From: Alitta virens | Taxonomy: Eukaryota; Annelida; Polychaeta; Phyllodocida; Nereididae | Direction: 5' to 3' | Assembly (NCBI GenBank): GCA_932294295.1 | Contig: OW028573.1 | Span: 16,636,155-16,700,154 of the forward strand | DNA length: 64,000 nucleotides | Translations under genes and position numbers: made by a program | Notes under the pieces: model-generated | Seen by the model: the letters and a program-made list of their open reading frames with translations, nothing else | Told to the model about the DNA's origin: nothing | Databases searched by the model: none | Shown here: one piece after another, positions 41,503 through 54,607 of the stretch | How the letters are laid out: the number at the start of each line of letters is the position of its first letter | Position numbering within the stretch: position 1 is the stretch's first letter

Positions 41503-44180
41503 TCCTTCACTACAAATAGCATTGCATGAGACTCAGTGCAACACCATTCCAGTGTAGCCCTTGTATGTTGTATCTTTTTCCACTTTTTCTTATCTCTACG
41601 CAATTGCACTGTGTATAACACTTTCTTGTAACAATTCATGGGTGCTATTGGTGCAGTGTTTCTTTTGCCAAAAATACAGTGCACTCTTCTCCATAAAATT
41701 TAATACTTTCTTCTTTTTTTTTTTGCAGGTGAGAATTCTTTTCAGGATGAGATATTCAAGCAGCTTTTACTCAGTTTAACAATTTAAACTTTCATTTGAA
41801 ACACATGCATTTTGTAAATGTATTTCGTTGTTATACAAATTGCCTGTGTGTTCTAGTGCCCACTAGCCATTGTGATCAAATCCAACAAAAACATTTAAGT
41901 CCTCAAAAGGAAAGAGATGACATACTTGATGCATGGACGAAATTCTTTCCTCGACTGATCGCTTGGTTGAATCTTGTTGTTCTTTATTTAAACTCATGAT
42001 GGGGTGGTCATGGTTATCATGCAATATTTACAAGATTAATACTATCCTCTGAAAGCATATAATGTAACCATGTAAATTCAGGTCATGACTAAAAACAAGC
42101 CTATTTTTAATGTAATCCATTCCACACTGTTGAAACTGCAAAGCTTTCAATGTAAATACTGCACAAGTTCGGAGTATCAACATTTCTAGCACAAGAATGT
42201 ATATGTCATGTGTGTCTATATACCAAGGTGCACCTGAAGGACAATGTGGCTTTTACTTTTGTTAATTGATGTATATCATAAAGTAAATCATGCCAACGAG
42301 GAATTCAGGGTCAAAATACATGTATATAAATTTGTTTAATTGTACATAGGGAGTACATAAATGAAGATGACATCACGCACCTCAAGTGTATTCACTGTTG
42401 ATAATGTAGGCTACAGTATACTGCTTGTTGATTGTACAGATGCATGTAACCCTTGATAAACGAATTCTACAATGTTATTGAAAGAGTATAACTTATTCCT
42501 CACACCAGTTTATAATTGATTTGGACAGCTCCAGTGCACGCCAATGAAACCTCTACTTTATGTTGTGGGTTTGATATATCAAAGTGCATTCAATCTGGTA
42601 CCATCCGCAAGGAAATAGCATTGAGTGGCAAATCTCTCAATTGGTTTAGTATTACAGTGTATTCACTGTGCTAGAGGATTAATTTAAGATTTGTATGGAC
42701 TCCCTATGAGGCATATAACCAGTCTAATGGCACCCGTTGACGGATTTTGTGACCTTGAGCAAGGAATTTATGTATAAGCACAGTCAACACTAACAGCACT
42801 GTCCCGTACAATGCCCAGTGGTCAGTAAACACAGGGTGTAACGTTGGACAAAAAAGACCCTCTTTCGGAGTCCTTCCAACGAACTGAGTGTAAGGCAACA
42901 AGCTTACGACTGGCATTTGTACAAAGAATTAGAAACCCACATCACTGGAAACACTTAAGTTATGCAAACAACGATGTTAACATTCCTTTGTCATATTATT
43001 GACAAGGCCTTTCGTCAGTGTCACAGGGTACGAAGGACAATTATAAGATTTACAGAATGCAACATAAATTCATCGCCAACCCAATTACAAATAATTATAA
43101 AACTGGAAGGTCTTATGAAAAGGTTGATTGTCAAGTAATGTTGACCTCAAATAAATCCACACTCATGGACAGCTTTTATGATGAATGAGCAGAGAGCAAA
43201 TGATTTCAAGGGCTTTCGCATTTTTCCTCATATTTTTTCTTTCACCTTTTTTAACAGAAGGTTTGCAAAGACAGTAAATGCAAAATGACTGCTGAATATA
43301 CAGTAAAAAGTTTCGGCGAGGGATCAGAATTTTTTCAAAGTAGACCCCGAGGCTTTGTTTGAAATCCCTCAGAGACCACTGTGAATCTTAAGTGGGTGCT
43401 CCGTGCCCATCTTGCCATGTAAAGTATTAGCCATGTAGTCATCAACATATGACTACCATATCCTTTCATTATATTGTAAATTTATTTCACATCAGTCAAT
43501 ATCTACATAACTGTAGTCCATTATGAGGAAAATAAATACTTAGACCAAGGGGGGCCCATTAAACTATAACTGGAAGCGATTAGCATGATGGCATTTGTCT
43601 TTAGGCTGTGCACAGCCCTGCCATCTGTCGTTCATTACAACCAAAATGTAATTACAAAACTAACATAGCAAAAAAAGTCTGTAAGTGTGCTGAATACACA
43701 ATGACAGTAATCATCCTTCTTTCGGTAAGCATTTAAACATGAACTATAAATATGACACATCACAGAACGTAGAATATACACATTCATAGTTAACCTGGTC
43801 TTCATCAAGGCATCCACAACGCCTTAAGACTTGCAAAATGCAAAGCACCTTCAGTTCATTTGAATATTAAAATGTGTTTGGCATGAATATCACATACTTA
43901 TAATAAAGTGGTTTTAATCTGATTTGAATACATATTTTCCCTAGCTAGTATGAAAGACGTGTGTAAAATAGTTAAGTTCGACCCATGTGACCTTTAAAGC
44001 GGGACATTAGCCCTGTAAATGTGATGCTATTGAGATCAGGTACAAAACATTTGTTAAACTGGAACAAACAATCCGTGCAACGGTGATTAATAACCCCTGT
44101 TGTCTAGATGGGTCGTTATGGCAACAAGAGCGTAAACTAGCCAAGGAACAGGTTTCGATTAGACAGGGAGCAGGGTGGTG

Positions 44181-47138
44181 CTACAAATGCAGGTTGTACA
44201 TGTTCCGGTCCAGAGAGTTGTAGCTGTATTCGTAGTGGGTTGGAGATTCGCTGCCTGGAGCTCCGTAGCCAGAGTCTCTGTCCACCCTTGCAACAGCCAC
44301 GTACCCAGGGTGGTTCCCATTAGCCTGCCCCGTCACAGTGACTGCAGCAGTGGGGCTCAGATATTGAGAACCATACAACACAGGGGTGGATCGGTACGTA
44401 CTGGATCGGTTGTTGTAACCGGGGTTGAGGGCTGTTGCAGTTCCGTCATGGGAGGTGGTCACAATAGGAACAGGGGGAGATATAGGGGGCATGTAATGGT
44501 TGTACACTTTTATCGAATTACTGGAAGAATTGGACCTACTGTTCACCTGACCCAAGGGTGTTATGGCCCTTGGATCTGATTTCTTCCCAAAATATCCACT
44601 GAGTGATTTCCTGTCTCCAATGTGTGGTTTCAGAGCCAGGCCATCCTGGGACTTCCTGTAGAGGTTGTATGTGGACTGGCTGGTCGTACCATGCCTGGAG
44701 GAGTGTTTGTGGTTATGTCCATATACAAGGACCTCGGGGCCAGTCTTGGGGCCTGATGAGGTCTTGGCTGTCACCCCATACACTAAACGTTCAGGCCCAT
44801 CATCTGAGGGGCTAAAGGACTTGTAAAGCATGTCGTTCTCGCCATAAACAATCCTCTCTCCTCTGCTAGCCTCAGGCCTTGAGGTGGTGGACTCAGGGGA
44901 GGGGGTGGTGGGGGTAGTAGGGGTGGGAGAAGGGGGTGGGGAGGATGACAGGGGAACAGGGGATCCTTTGGATAAAGAGGGAGATTTGGAGCCTGATGAT
45001 GTAGCTGGTGATTTGGACACAGGTAAAGACAGGATATTGGTGTTTTGGATATCAGTGAGATACTTGGGCTCATCTGGTGTAGGGGGTGTGTCTGGCGACT
45101 GAGGTCGGTCACTCAGTGCAGGAGAGGAGAGGGACTGAGGAAGCCCTGCAGACTGGGCAGGTTGCTTATCCGAAAGTTCTTCAGCTGAAGATGAGTGTTT
45201 TGGTATCGCTGTGTCACTGAATTTCCTGTAAGATTGTGACACAACACCACCTGCAATGTTGCCCTCGGAGTCCCTGTTGGACTTCATTGCAGTGATACCT
45301 CGATAGAGTTGCCTTAAGTTCGCCACTGGGCCAGAATTCCTTTTGATGTTCATGACGTTTGAATTGCCCTTTGGCTCTTGTTTGTTGTCATTTTGTTGGG
45401 GTGACGATTTGGTTTGTTCCTTGCCTTGGTCTGACAAATGAGCTTTGTCTGGTGTTATTGAAGGTTTGTTGTCCGAGGGTGACCTTGAGTTAGAACGTTC
45501 TAATGGTGACCTTGAGGGCATGGACTCCAGTGGTGGAACTGAAGGTTTGTTGCCACCATTTTTCCCCTCAGTGTCTTTGGGTGTTTTTCTTGCCTTGACT
45601 TTTTCACTCACTGCTGAGTCAGAATCCGAGGCTGGTTCTGGATAGAAAGTAATAGTTTCATCAGTATTATCAAAGCGGTTGTCCACACGAACTCCAGCTT
45701 GCTTAGGACTGGCATCCGCTTGCTTTGGTGCCAATGCAGTGAGAGTTGTCTCACTCTTTGACCTGGGTCTTATCTTTCCTTTATGACGAGGATCAGTCTC
45801 CCTAGAGGGTTTCTTTTGGAAGACAGTGATGTCAGCATACACTGGGTCCTCCCAATAGTGTTCATCGTCATTTTGCGCTTGTTTTGGACGTTGCTGTTTT
45901 TCTTTGGGACCTGAGGGACTCTTGCTGACGAAAACAGCTTTGTGCTTGGGGGACTGGACTTCCACTGTGGTACCACCATCAGATTTGGGTCGAGTCCGTG
46001 GAACAGGAGGAATGCCACCTTGTCTCACATATTGGTAGATCTCGTCAATCTCAGAAAACAGCATGTCTTCATCAGGCCCGGTGTTGTTCTTTTTTGACTT
46101 GGTCATGGCATCAGATGCAGACAAAGATCGACGTAACTCCTGCTGACCCTTTTGCACTGATTCCATATCTGGCTGAGCAACCAGCAAATGGATACTGCGA
46201 AGGTAGTTGCCAGTCATCCTTGTACTTCTCTCATCATAGAATCTACATTCCTCATTAGTTCTTAGCTCATCGAAATTTTGCACTGGAACTACTTTCAAGG
46301 GTTCTTTGAGTGACACCGGAACTAGTTTTGCATCCTTCTTCAAAGGACAAACAAAAGCGGTTTCATCGCTGAACACACTAACGAAACGAAAACATCCTGT
46401 GAAACTTCGGTCCATTTTTCCTGGCACAACTCCATGAACAAGACGAACCTTGAATGGCATCCTAAATTTCTCCAATAGTCCTATAATATTATGAACGCCT
46501 GATATATTCCCTTGTCCAGCGATGGGGCTAAACAACCCTTTTTGATCCGAAGGAATAAATATGGTCTCCCCAGCAATGTTACGACAGCACAAATATTTCT
46601 TTTTACTGGAGCCCATAAGTCCAGGTGTCGGTAAAGATGCATTACGAATCAATGTCAGCTGGTCTCCAACACTGACAATACAGGGCTGTGATAGGTTGAT
46701 CTGACCAGCCTCATCAGTAAGGAAAGCCTTAACCGACTCTCGAACAAGACAGCTTGCAGGGAAGACTTGCTGAAGTTCTACAACACTGTAGAAAGGCGCC
46801 ACAGCCCGGCCATCCTCAGATAACAACTCGAACCAACCCTCATAGGTGAGAGGGATGGCATAACGCTGCTCTACAGTCCCAACACTTCGTCTGCCTTCTT
46901 TCACCTTGATACCCTCTGCATAGACTTTTGGAGTTGTCTGGATTGAGTGCAGGTACAGCTCACTGTAGACGGATTTAGCCACTCCTATGTTTCTGTACTG
47001 ACCTTTGGTGACTTTGACAACATTTGGTAGTGCATATCTAGAAGAAAAGTCTCTCAGATGCACAGCTAGATCAGAGTCACTCCAATGACACAGTGAAGAG
47101 AATGTAGACGGCAATGAGTCCCATTCAGACATGGTCAT
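44181..47138 (-). CDS. CABIT-domain scaffold protein, GAREM/THEMIS-like (985 aa, no intron)
   Basis: One continuous frame of 985 codons on the minus strand. The N-terminal third (about residues 15-330) has the beta-rich, Pro-poor character and motifs of a CABIT module: RYALPNVVKV near the start, CIVSVGDQLTLI, and a second half with PFKVRLVHGVV and TGCFRFVSVF. CABIT proteins such as GAREM and THEMIS act as adaptors in receptor tyrosine kinase or antigen-receptor signalling, binding GRB2-type partners. The remainder is long, low-complexity and Ser/Pro/Lys-rich, with a proline tract near 725-745 and many tyrosines towards the C-terminus that could be phosphorylated. Three spaced Val-Tyr-Gly motifs lie at 764-766, 786-788 and 805-807. 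Unlike vertebrate GAREM it has no C-terminal SAM domain. Met1 or Met3 could be the start; the second has the better context. Whether an upstream coding exon exists is unknown. Confidence 0.88.
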   Translation of the reverse strand: MTMSEWDSLPSTFSSLCHWSDSDLAVHLRDFSSRYALPNVVKVTKGQYRNIGVAKSVYSELYLHSIQTTPKVYAEGIKVKEGRRSVGTVEQRYAIPLTYEGWFELLSEDGRAVAPFYSVVELQQVFPASCLVRESVKAFLTDEAGQINLSQPCIVSVGDQLTLIRNASLPTPGLMGSSKKKYLCCRNIAGETIFIPSDQKGLFSPIAGQGNISGVHNIIGLLEKFRMPFKVRLVHGVVPGKMDRSFTGCFRFVSVFSDETAFVCPLKKDAKLVPVSLKEPLKVVPVQNFDELRTNEECRFYDERSTRMTGNYLRSIHLLVAQPDMESVQKGQQELRRSLSASDAMTKSKKNNTGPDEDMLFSEIDEIYQYVRQGGIPPVPRTRPKSDGGTTVEVQSPKHKAVFVSKSPSGPKEKQQRPKQAQNDDEHYWEDPVYADITVFQKKPSRETDPRHKGKIRPRSKSETTLTALAPKQADASPKQAGVRVDNRFDNTDETITFYPEPASDSDSAVSEKVKARKTPKDTEGKNGGNKPSVPPLESMPSRSPLERSNSRSPSDNKPSITPDKAHLSDQGKEQTKSSPQQNDNKQEPKGNSNVMNIKRNSGPVANLRQLYRGITAMKSNRDSEGNIAGGVVSQSYRKFSDTAIPKHSSSAEELSDKQPAQSAGLPQSLSSPALSDRPQSPDTPPTPDEPKYLTDIQNTNILSLPVSKSPATSSGSKSPSLSKGSPVPLSSSPPPSPTPTTPTTPSPESTTSRPEASRGERIVYGENDMLYKSFSPSDDGPERLVYGVTAKTSSGPKTGPEVLVYGHNHKHSSRHGTTSQSTYNLYRKSQDGLALKPHIGDRKSLSGYFGKKSDPRAITPLGQVNSRSNSSSNSIKVYNHYMPPISPPVPIVTTSHDGTATALNPGYNNRSSTYRSTPVLYGSQYLSPTAAVTVTGQANGNHPGYVAVARVDRDSGYGAPGSESPTHYEYSYNSLDRNMYNLHL

Positions 47139-50100
47139 CTGCGGGTCGGGTGCACCCTAGAACACCCAGGACACATTCAGCAAATGCAAATCCTGTCACC
47201 TGTGCCCCCTGAGCTCAGCTACCGTCCTCATGGATGGGAAGGACTACCAACTGCACTGAGTGTTGTGCTAGACTGCCTCCCTGCCTTGTTTGTGGCGGTG
47301 GCCCATTCACGGTGTCCTGCCTGACACAGTCCACTGCACACCCAGGTCATGTGACTGCACGTCTGCTTAGGCATCTGCCTCAGACTACACTCAATTGGCA
47401 ATTCATAAAACATCTCCCATTTTTCCTGCTAGGCTGAATATTCACGTCTACTCTATCCCACGTTTTGCACTGAAATACACCCTGCTATTCAGCCAGGAAA
47501 CTCGACTGCTGTTAGCAACAAATATTGACTCATTTTTGAAGCTCAAGCTTTTCCCCATTTCCTTTTGATCTATGAATGAGTGACGCACCTAGATCAGTGA
47601 TAGACTTTCGATCACTCAGTAGCTATGCAGTTAATCCACGACAGATGGCCTGCTTGGCTCTAATTTGTTTTCTGTAATCAATCTTTTGAATCAATTTTGA
47701 AAGGCGTACACGTGATGCCCTTTCCTTTGTTGGCAATTTTGAGCAAGGGTATCAGGACATTACATTCACTCACATGGAACGAAACTATTACAAGTATCCC
47801 TTATTTTGCCCTCAGCTAAAGCACACAGTCCCACAAAGCAGCGTCGCCTATTTTCTTTGTTGAGTGAAATGTGTGCTGCTTAAAAAGACCCTCATCACCT
47901 CAACTTGTTCATGCAGCTTCTGTAATTGTCTATCATTCGTGTCAACAACAATGATGGCATTCTTCTCTGTCCTTACTATCCTGAAACTCGGCTGTAAAAT
48001 ATATGCTGAAAACACATGATATTCAGAAAGTGATATGCTCCACTGAGAAAATTGCTACAGAGGTGTCCCTGTCCAATTGTGTTGTCCCCGCTGCACTGTC
48101 CTTTGCGTGATGCCTCTTATCAGTGTTATTGTGACCTATAGCTGATAGAGTGTTAATTCTATTATGACATTTTTGCCCTCGGGTGTGTCTTACAACATCA
48201 GAGAGGATATTAGGCACTTATTTCAGGTAGAAAGATAGTCATTATTATCATTTAGTATGTGACAAGTTGCAAGCCAGCCAGGTCACGGTACCCAGTTGTC
48301 ATGAGGAAGTTACCGAAATGAAATATAGACACTAGTCAGAAAAGGGCTGTGGACAAGGGACCATTGATGCGGCAGGGTAACTATTAAACAACCTCCATTG
48401 CCAACAATGCCAAGATATTTATGCTCCACAGAAAATTGACCATGAATATTTCATCTACCATTAGCTAGTCTCGATGACCAGATCATGCACCCTTTACACA
48501 GCCTGCATGGCAAAGCACAGAGGAGAGGGGTGACATGAAGGTCCACATGGCAATTGCATGTCTCACCCTGAATTTTTCATGTTATTTTGGCGAGGACCAC
48601 CTGGTAGATCGTGGCCTAGAAAGCCATGTTTGTAGCTTTTTCATTTTGCCTTTGTAAACAATCTTCTTACAGGGTATAGCAATGAATTTAATGAGCCAAC
48701 GAGAAAACTGATTTTTACAATCGAATCTTTATGAAGACCGGACAGAAAAAATAACAAGGCCGTAGTCTTGGAACTTCCCTCTCAGTCAGCAATGTCACGT
48801 TTTTGTGGTTTGTCAGCGTGTTTTTATTTGAGGTCTACAATTTTTTTCCTTTGGTCTCTTTCCCCTAAATTTGTTTTTCTCTGTTATTAAAAGCAAAGGT
48901 CAGCGAGGACACGAGTATGCTACGAATAAAAAATGATACATAAGTGCAGTGTTGTGATTTCTGACAGAAATTTAAAATCAGCTATCGAGTATATCATACA
49001 TATGATACATATCAGTTGTCTCTGTAATGTATTATGCTAGCTACAATATGTATATTTCCCTTACTAAAATTAACTGATTAGAAGCTTTGACATTAATGAT
49101 TAGGAGTTTTCTATAGAATATAATTCGGGCACAACCATGCATACATATACGTTTGTCATGTTAATTTTAGTAACTCCTTTTGATGGCAGTACGTCTGTAG
49201 GGGGAGGGCGGTCAGTTAAGCCAAGCGGTAAGTGCCCTGTGTTGATAGTTCATTCAAGTAATTCTGATCATGGGATATCAGAAAGTACAGTATTCGGCAA
49301 GAAAATAAACTAATAAGCACATTTTACTTGCCATTAGGTGTTGGGAGATACATCTGTCATTTTGGCTCTTTGAGGAAAAATGTGCAAAAAAAAGTCACAT
49401 CCAATCAATTTTTTTCAATGCTGAATGTGAAAATTAAAATCTATTCTGGGCCCTCTAAAATATTGTGTTTATCACTGTCTATGCCACAACCAGAGTAACA
49501 TGGCTGTGCTATGCATTGAAAAGTTGAAAAAAACTACATTATATAATTTGTAAATAATATATTTTGGCTTATCTAAATTTCTCACATGTAAAATACCTAC
49601 GTGGCTCATCTTACCTCTCTCACAGGCTCAACTTAACCCCATTAGATGAGTCATTCCTTGATCATTTTTATTTTGCAATATTTTTCATGATAAAAGGATT
49701 CAGGGCAGTTGACCTCAAATGCTGTTCCTCTGTTCCATGTCGAAAACACCCTCAGTTCAGTTATAGTTGGACCTCCAGGGCATATTAAGCAGAAAGTGGC
49801 CCATCTTACTCAAATATGTGTTATTTTTTTAACATGCCATTATAAAACTGTTCCTATAACTGTGTAGTCCTACGTTACCTTGTGCATTGTGTATATTCCG
49901 TAGCCTACAGGCAAACGATGAATGCAAAAACGAATAATAGTAAAGTGAGTTAAGTTGAGCCACCTTTTGGCTCATGAGGTCTGCAGGCCGAAGGATGATT
50001 AAATTGAGGGTGCTTAAAACTTGGGGGAAAAAAAAACATCTTTAAGGCATGACCACTGTCATGAATACTTTCATGTGAAAAAAATTAAAAAAATTCTGTT

Positions 50101-50889
50101 AAATTTCCTTGACACTATGGCCGCTGATAGACATCGTGTAGATCTTAGTTTAACCATGCATATAAATTTAATCAACACTAAATATGAATAATAAGTCAGA
50201 ATTAAGGTTTGGGCACATTTGCCAATCTTTATTAGGCACGAAATAAATACATAAGAACATTAGTAGTCTGCTCTGGTAGAAACCACATATTTGGTTAGTC
50301 TAGAACAAGTTGCAAGCATTAAAAGGCACAAGGTTAATTTGTCAGCCTTTGAATTTGAGCAATATATTAGTAGTTTTTTTTTTCCTCTATAAAACGGTTT
50401 TAATAGTTTTTTAGAGTATTTTTTTTTTTTAATTAAGGAATCGAAAATAAAAACTTCACAAATTAGACAAAACAAAAAATGAGGGTGAGGTTGGTGGGTG
50501 ACGAATGATCAGTGGATGACAGGCAAATGCTTTTATTTGCTCTTGGCCGCGGGATTAATTCATATGGGCTCTAACATGACTAAATTGGCGAATGAGAAGG
50601 AGGAATGAGGATAAAGATGGCTACCGAGTGTTAACTACATTTAAAGTTATTTAATTACAATATGTATGTCGCTATAAAAAAAGGCCATCTTGTAGAAATA
50701 TCATATAACTCAGATTTGGCAACTTTGCTTCAGATTTGGCAACAACCAGGTACCTCAAGTGGGATTATTTATAAACATTAACTCCACAGATCTTGATGAT
50801 CGAGAATTTAATGCGTTGTGCTCAATATGAACTCACTTGGACGACAAAGAAAGAAGGTACTGAAAGAAAAAGGCTCAACTTGCCCATCT
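47139..50889. other. Upstream region of the CABIT gene
   Basis: It should hold the CABIT 5' UTR and promoter. I see no convincing TATA box, CpG cluster or further exon. The rest is AT-rich. Confidence 0.5.
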
Positions 50890-51138
50890 GCAGTGGTTAA
50901 AATTACCTCCATTGTAGCTTTGGTAACCCTCAGCGAACGAAAGTTCGAAGAGGGTTATTGTTACTTTCGTTTCCGGAGCACAACTTTAACACTAATGCAC
51001 TTACCCCAACAAAATTTCGTACAGTAATATACTATATGGCTAAGTGGTGCCTTTTGATAGTCACATTGACATATGTTAACTGTGTTTTACAAAATTTGAA
51101 TATAATTGAAAAAAATTAATTGTTTCGTTTCCGGAGCA

Positions 51139-51326
51139 GGTGGTGGTGGTTGTGGATTAGGGCTTTACGTCCTGTATTTCTGCACCTGATGGGCTAATTA
51201 GGACAGGTAGGGACCATGGCAATGAGACGAAGGATGAAACAGCCATCTAACATAGGCTCGACCAGGAATTGAACTCAGGACCCAGTGGTTGGAAGCCAAG
51301 TGCGCTACCACTGAGCTAGGCCCCTT
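51139..51326 (-). mobile_element. tRNA-Gly-derived SINE copy
   Basis: This is the reverse complement of the family at 1.6-2.0 kb. The tail GTGGATTAGGGCTTTACGTC comes first and the tRNA-like head ends at CACTGAGCTAGGCCCC. It is inserted in the CCGGAGCAG-bearing repeat at 50.9-52.4 kb, whose sequence resumes on the other side. Confidence 0.85.
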
Positions 51327-52099
51327 CCTTTTTTCCGGAGCAGGACTGTACCTACAAGCTTAAAACTTTGTCATAATATGTCTAAAATAGTGTGGTGCCT
51401 TTTGGGGGTCTCATGGCCGTAAGTACAAGAGAAATTTCAGAATTATTATAAGGGAAAACTCTAACTTTTTTCAAACCTCCATACCAAAGACACTATTTAC
51501 CCTACATGAGAGACTTTTTGTCAGTAACATATCTTAATTATAGTGATTTCACTTTTCACTTCATTTTGAAATTCATAACATGCTGTTTTTACACTAATGG
51601 AAAATCTGAAAAAACTATAGTAAATTGTGTTTCTTGAGCAGCAGAATTCTAGCATTAATGCACTTACCCTAACGCAATTTCATATGGTATTGCCGTAGCT
51701 ATAAAATTATGGTCGTCTTGGGTGACTGCATACCGTTCATTTCAAACACACAGTGTCAGAGTTCTACTCCAGAAATTAAAAAAAAATTTTTTTTTCAAAT
51801 TTTGTAAAACATAGCCGAGACAGTTAGTTTCATAAAATATGGTTTGACTCTAGCTATAACTGGCTAAAAATCAGCAATTTTTGTCCACTGCTAGTGAGAG
51901 ACAACTGAATCATAGGGCTTTCTCTCAGACTTATAGTTGGCTTACACCACCAACCACAACTGAAAAAAGATAAACCTTCATAAATGTAAGAGATATATCC
52001 AATATATAGTAAAATATTTATATGTAATAGACATGCATCTTTTCAACAAGAAATTACAAATATGCGTAACTCCCACCTTACGCAACAAATAGTGCTGCA

Positions 52100-52215
52100 T
52101 GTACTTTAGATCTGGCTTTGAGTAGCCAGCTATAACCAGATTTAGTGGAAGGTAGCATTGTATAGCAGAAGTTATCTAGCTTTGTTTAGGTTCAATTTGA
52201 CAGTTCGTTTTCAAA
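52100..52215. repeat. Dispersed repeat, family A, copy 3 (inverted)
   Basis: TTTAGATCTGGCTTTGAGTA through AGGTTCAATTTGACAGTTCG is the reverse complement of the copies at 1.26 and 26.2 kb. Confidence 0.7.
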
Positions 52216-52400
52216 ATGAAACTAACTGTAGCTCTGGAAAAGAAAGTGTGTGTTGGAGTTCTGCTCTGGAAATGAAAGTGTAACGCTTGCCTCCTGCCTG
52301 TGGGACGAACACTAAACAATTAATGATGCCTGTGTGCCATGTAGGATTCGCTAGGGTTTTTGCTGCAGCGCAGTCTATGTTTTCAGATTTTACCGCAAAC

Positions 52401-54600
52401 CGTCATACTGACAAATTGTTCACCAAAACACCTATTAGTGGCATGTAAATTTTTTTTTTCTTTTTCAGCTTCATTTTACCTTGTATTTTAGAAGAAGAAC
52501 TTTGCATGAACAAACCAATTAATTTGCGTTGTTGAATCTCACTTTTGGTAGTCAATTCGGTAATATGTCATGTCACTTCATTAAATGCGCTTGAAATATT
52601 ATTCTATCTACATCAGATAGGTCATGGGCCTCATGGCAAGAGGGAAAACTGGTCCATGACTGCAGTGGCCAAGCACCAACAAAGTTTGCATTTAAAGCAT
52701 AAATAATGTCTAAGAAATTGTATTTTCTTTTGGTGCATCGGTGCATCGAGTCTGTGAGAAAGCCCTATGACTCAGGTGTCTCTCACCACTGAGGAAAATA
52801 GGTGGCGCCACACTGTGTAAATTATGCTGCAGGACTGACAACCTGAATGAAATACTGACTGACACACTGAAAAAACTTTATTACCAAAAAAGGGAGATAA
52901 CAGAGTAAGCACACATTAAGAGTAAGCATACGTTTACAAACAAAAATGGATTTTTTTTTTCTTCAAATATTTATACTAATATAATATTGTAAGTCTTTTA
53001 TTTTACTGTTGGGAGATTTAACCACATGTACAATGGTTGTAGTTTGAAATATTCACGATAATAATACACTTCAGTTGTTTTACCATGGAGTCTCTAGTGA
53101 CTCCATGGTTTTACAGAGTTAATGTTGCTTTCATGTGTAAGAAATAGGTCATACAATTAAGCTTCGCAATTTTTTTTTTAAATTCCATTAGCCTGATATA
53201 TCAGATGGCATTTCCCAATGAAAATGTCGTGCTGTCGTGGATACTAAATACTGTGAGTTGTATCAACCAGACAAAATTTCAGGCTTGGAGAGTTCAGAAG
53301 TTGGTACCCCCAGGGCTCTCACTCTCAAATGATGATAAGAATGACATACTATGTCATCTGATCACAAATAATTTATGATTTTCTTCTATTTCTACAGTTC
53401 CATGGAACATTTTGTTGTAATCGAGCCCAAGTATGCACGGATTCTATAGTGATTCCAACGTTGAACTGTTGAATGCCTGTATTAAATAAGGCACCTTAGC
53501 CAAGAATTCGCGAATACGATTTTGGTGTTGAAAATAGTTTAAGATGTGTGCCCTTATACCGGACTCATGTCAGCACAAATGCATTATTCTGTAGAATCGA
53601 GTTTGATGGCAAAGCCTATTGCGTACTTAAAGTGTTATGAAAAGATCCTTATCAGTTTGAGAAGTGGACCACGGCGGGCTCTCAGTGTTCTTGTAATTGG
53701 CTTCAAATTGGGCCAGATTTGGCCCATGGAGATTAATTGCAAATCTATCAGAAGTAGAGTCGGATTTTAATATATGCAAGTGGAAGATTATTCTTGCGTA
53801 ATGATATATAATAAACCAGATACAGAATGAGTCAAGCTTACTGCAGTGGTAATTCCCGTGTGCTTTTGGGTATAAATAGCAGAAAAAAACTAATCATGTT
53901 GCATTTGTATTATTGTTCACTAAGAATTCTGCTTTAGTATAGTGAATAGTTTGTAGAGTGCAAAGTGATTTGGGACCACTTGGCTTGGCATTGCATGAGC
54001 AGTAATATATTCCTACAACTGCTGCTGCTGCTGGAGATGATGTAGTAACTCAGTCACACTGAACACAATCATAGATGCCTCGGCATTATGTAGGATGGCG
54101 CTTATCACTGAGTTCTACCTGTGTCGTGTTGGCCAAATGGCTCCGGACTCTCTTTCTATCGATTGTCATCTGAGCTTCCATGTCACGCCGATGACGTAGG
54201 CATGACGTAGACATTGTGAATGTTGAGATGCTTCTTGGCTCCTGCTTGCTCTGCATCACCTGTTGAAACTTCCAGTCTGCCTCAGCAGTCTTCAGCATGC
54301 TCCTTGCGGCAACCTTGTTTGTCAACTGTAATCATGCGTTTGGATAACCACATCATATGGATGGTTCAGTTATGACATTTGCACAAGTGACATTTTTATG
54401 TATATGGCATTGAGGAATTATGCTTTCATTCATTCACTCACGTCAGATATGCAGTTACTATTACATGTCTTGGAATGGCGGGAATCTCAGCATCAATGGG
54501 GAGCAGAGGCTGCTCACATAATTTCACTACTCATATGAAGTAAGAGATAGGATGTCTAATATCTATGCATAGCTAGAGACATACTACAAGACTTCTTTGG
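52401..54600. other. Non-coding region before the phosphodiesterase exons
   Basis: No recognised gene or repeat family other than the weak minus-strand exon candidate at 54.1-54.3 kb. A 5' part of the phosphodiesterase gene could be here. Confidence 0.5.
54086..54337 (-). CDS. Possible terminal exon of an unidentified minus-strand gene
   Basis: A minus-strand frame of 79 codons is preceded by ATTACAG, a plausible acceptor. It reads NKVAARSMLKTAEADWKFQQ, continues with a hydrophilic Arg/Gln-rich stretch, and stops at 54,086. Composition is more coding-like than its surroundings, but no family is recognised and no partner exon was found. Confidence 0.25.
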
Positions 54601-54607
54601 ATAGCTA

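Larger units (their letters stand above)
39091..44180. other. Intergenic region and probable 3' UTR of the CABIT gene
   Basis: Apart from the TPR-like relic (40.1 kb) and the palindromic MITE (41.4 kb), I see no exon. The part just below 44,180 should contain the minus-strand 3' UTR of the CABIT gene; its polyadenylation site was not fixed. Confidence 0.5.
50890..52400. repeat. Dispersed repeat, inverse of the one at 10.4-11.2 kb
   Basis: It contains CGAACGAAAGTTCGAAGAGG with TTTCCGGAGC motifs, GTGTGGTGCCTTTTGGGGGT, CCATACCAAAGACACTATTT and GGTTTTTGCTGCAGCGCAG. It is interrupted by the SINE at 51,139-51,326 and, near 52,108, by a repeat of the 1.26-kb family. Confidence 0.6.

Noticed and set aside
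44175..46258. Plus-strand ORFs under the CABIT gene
   Set aside because: They are the antisense of a long low-complexity coding region.
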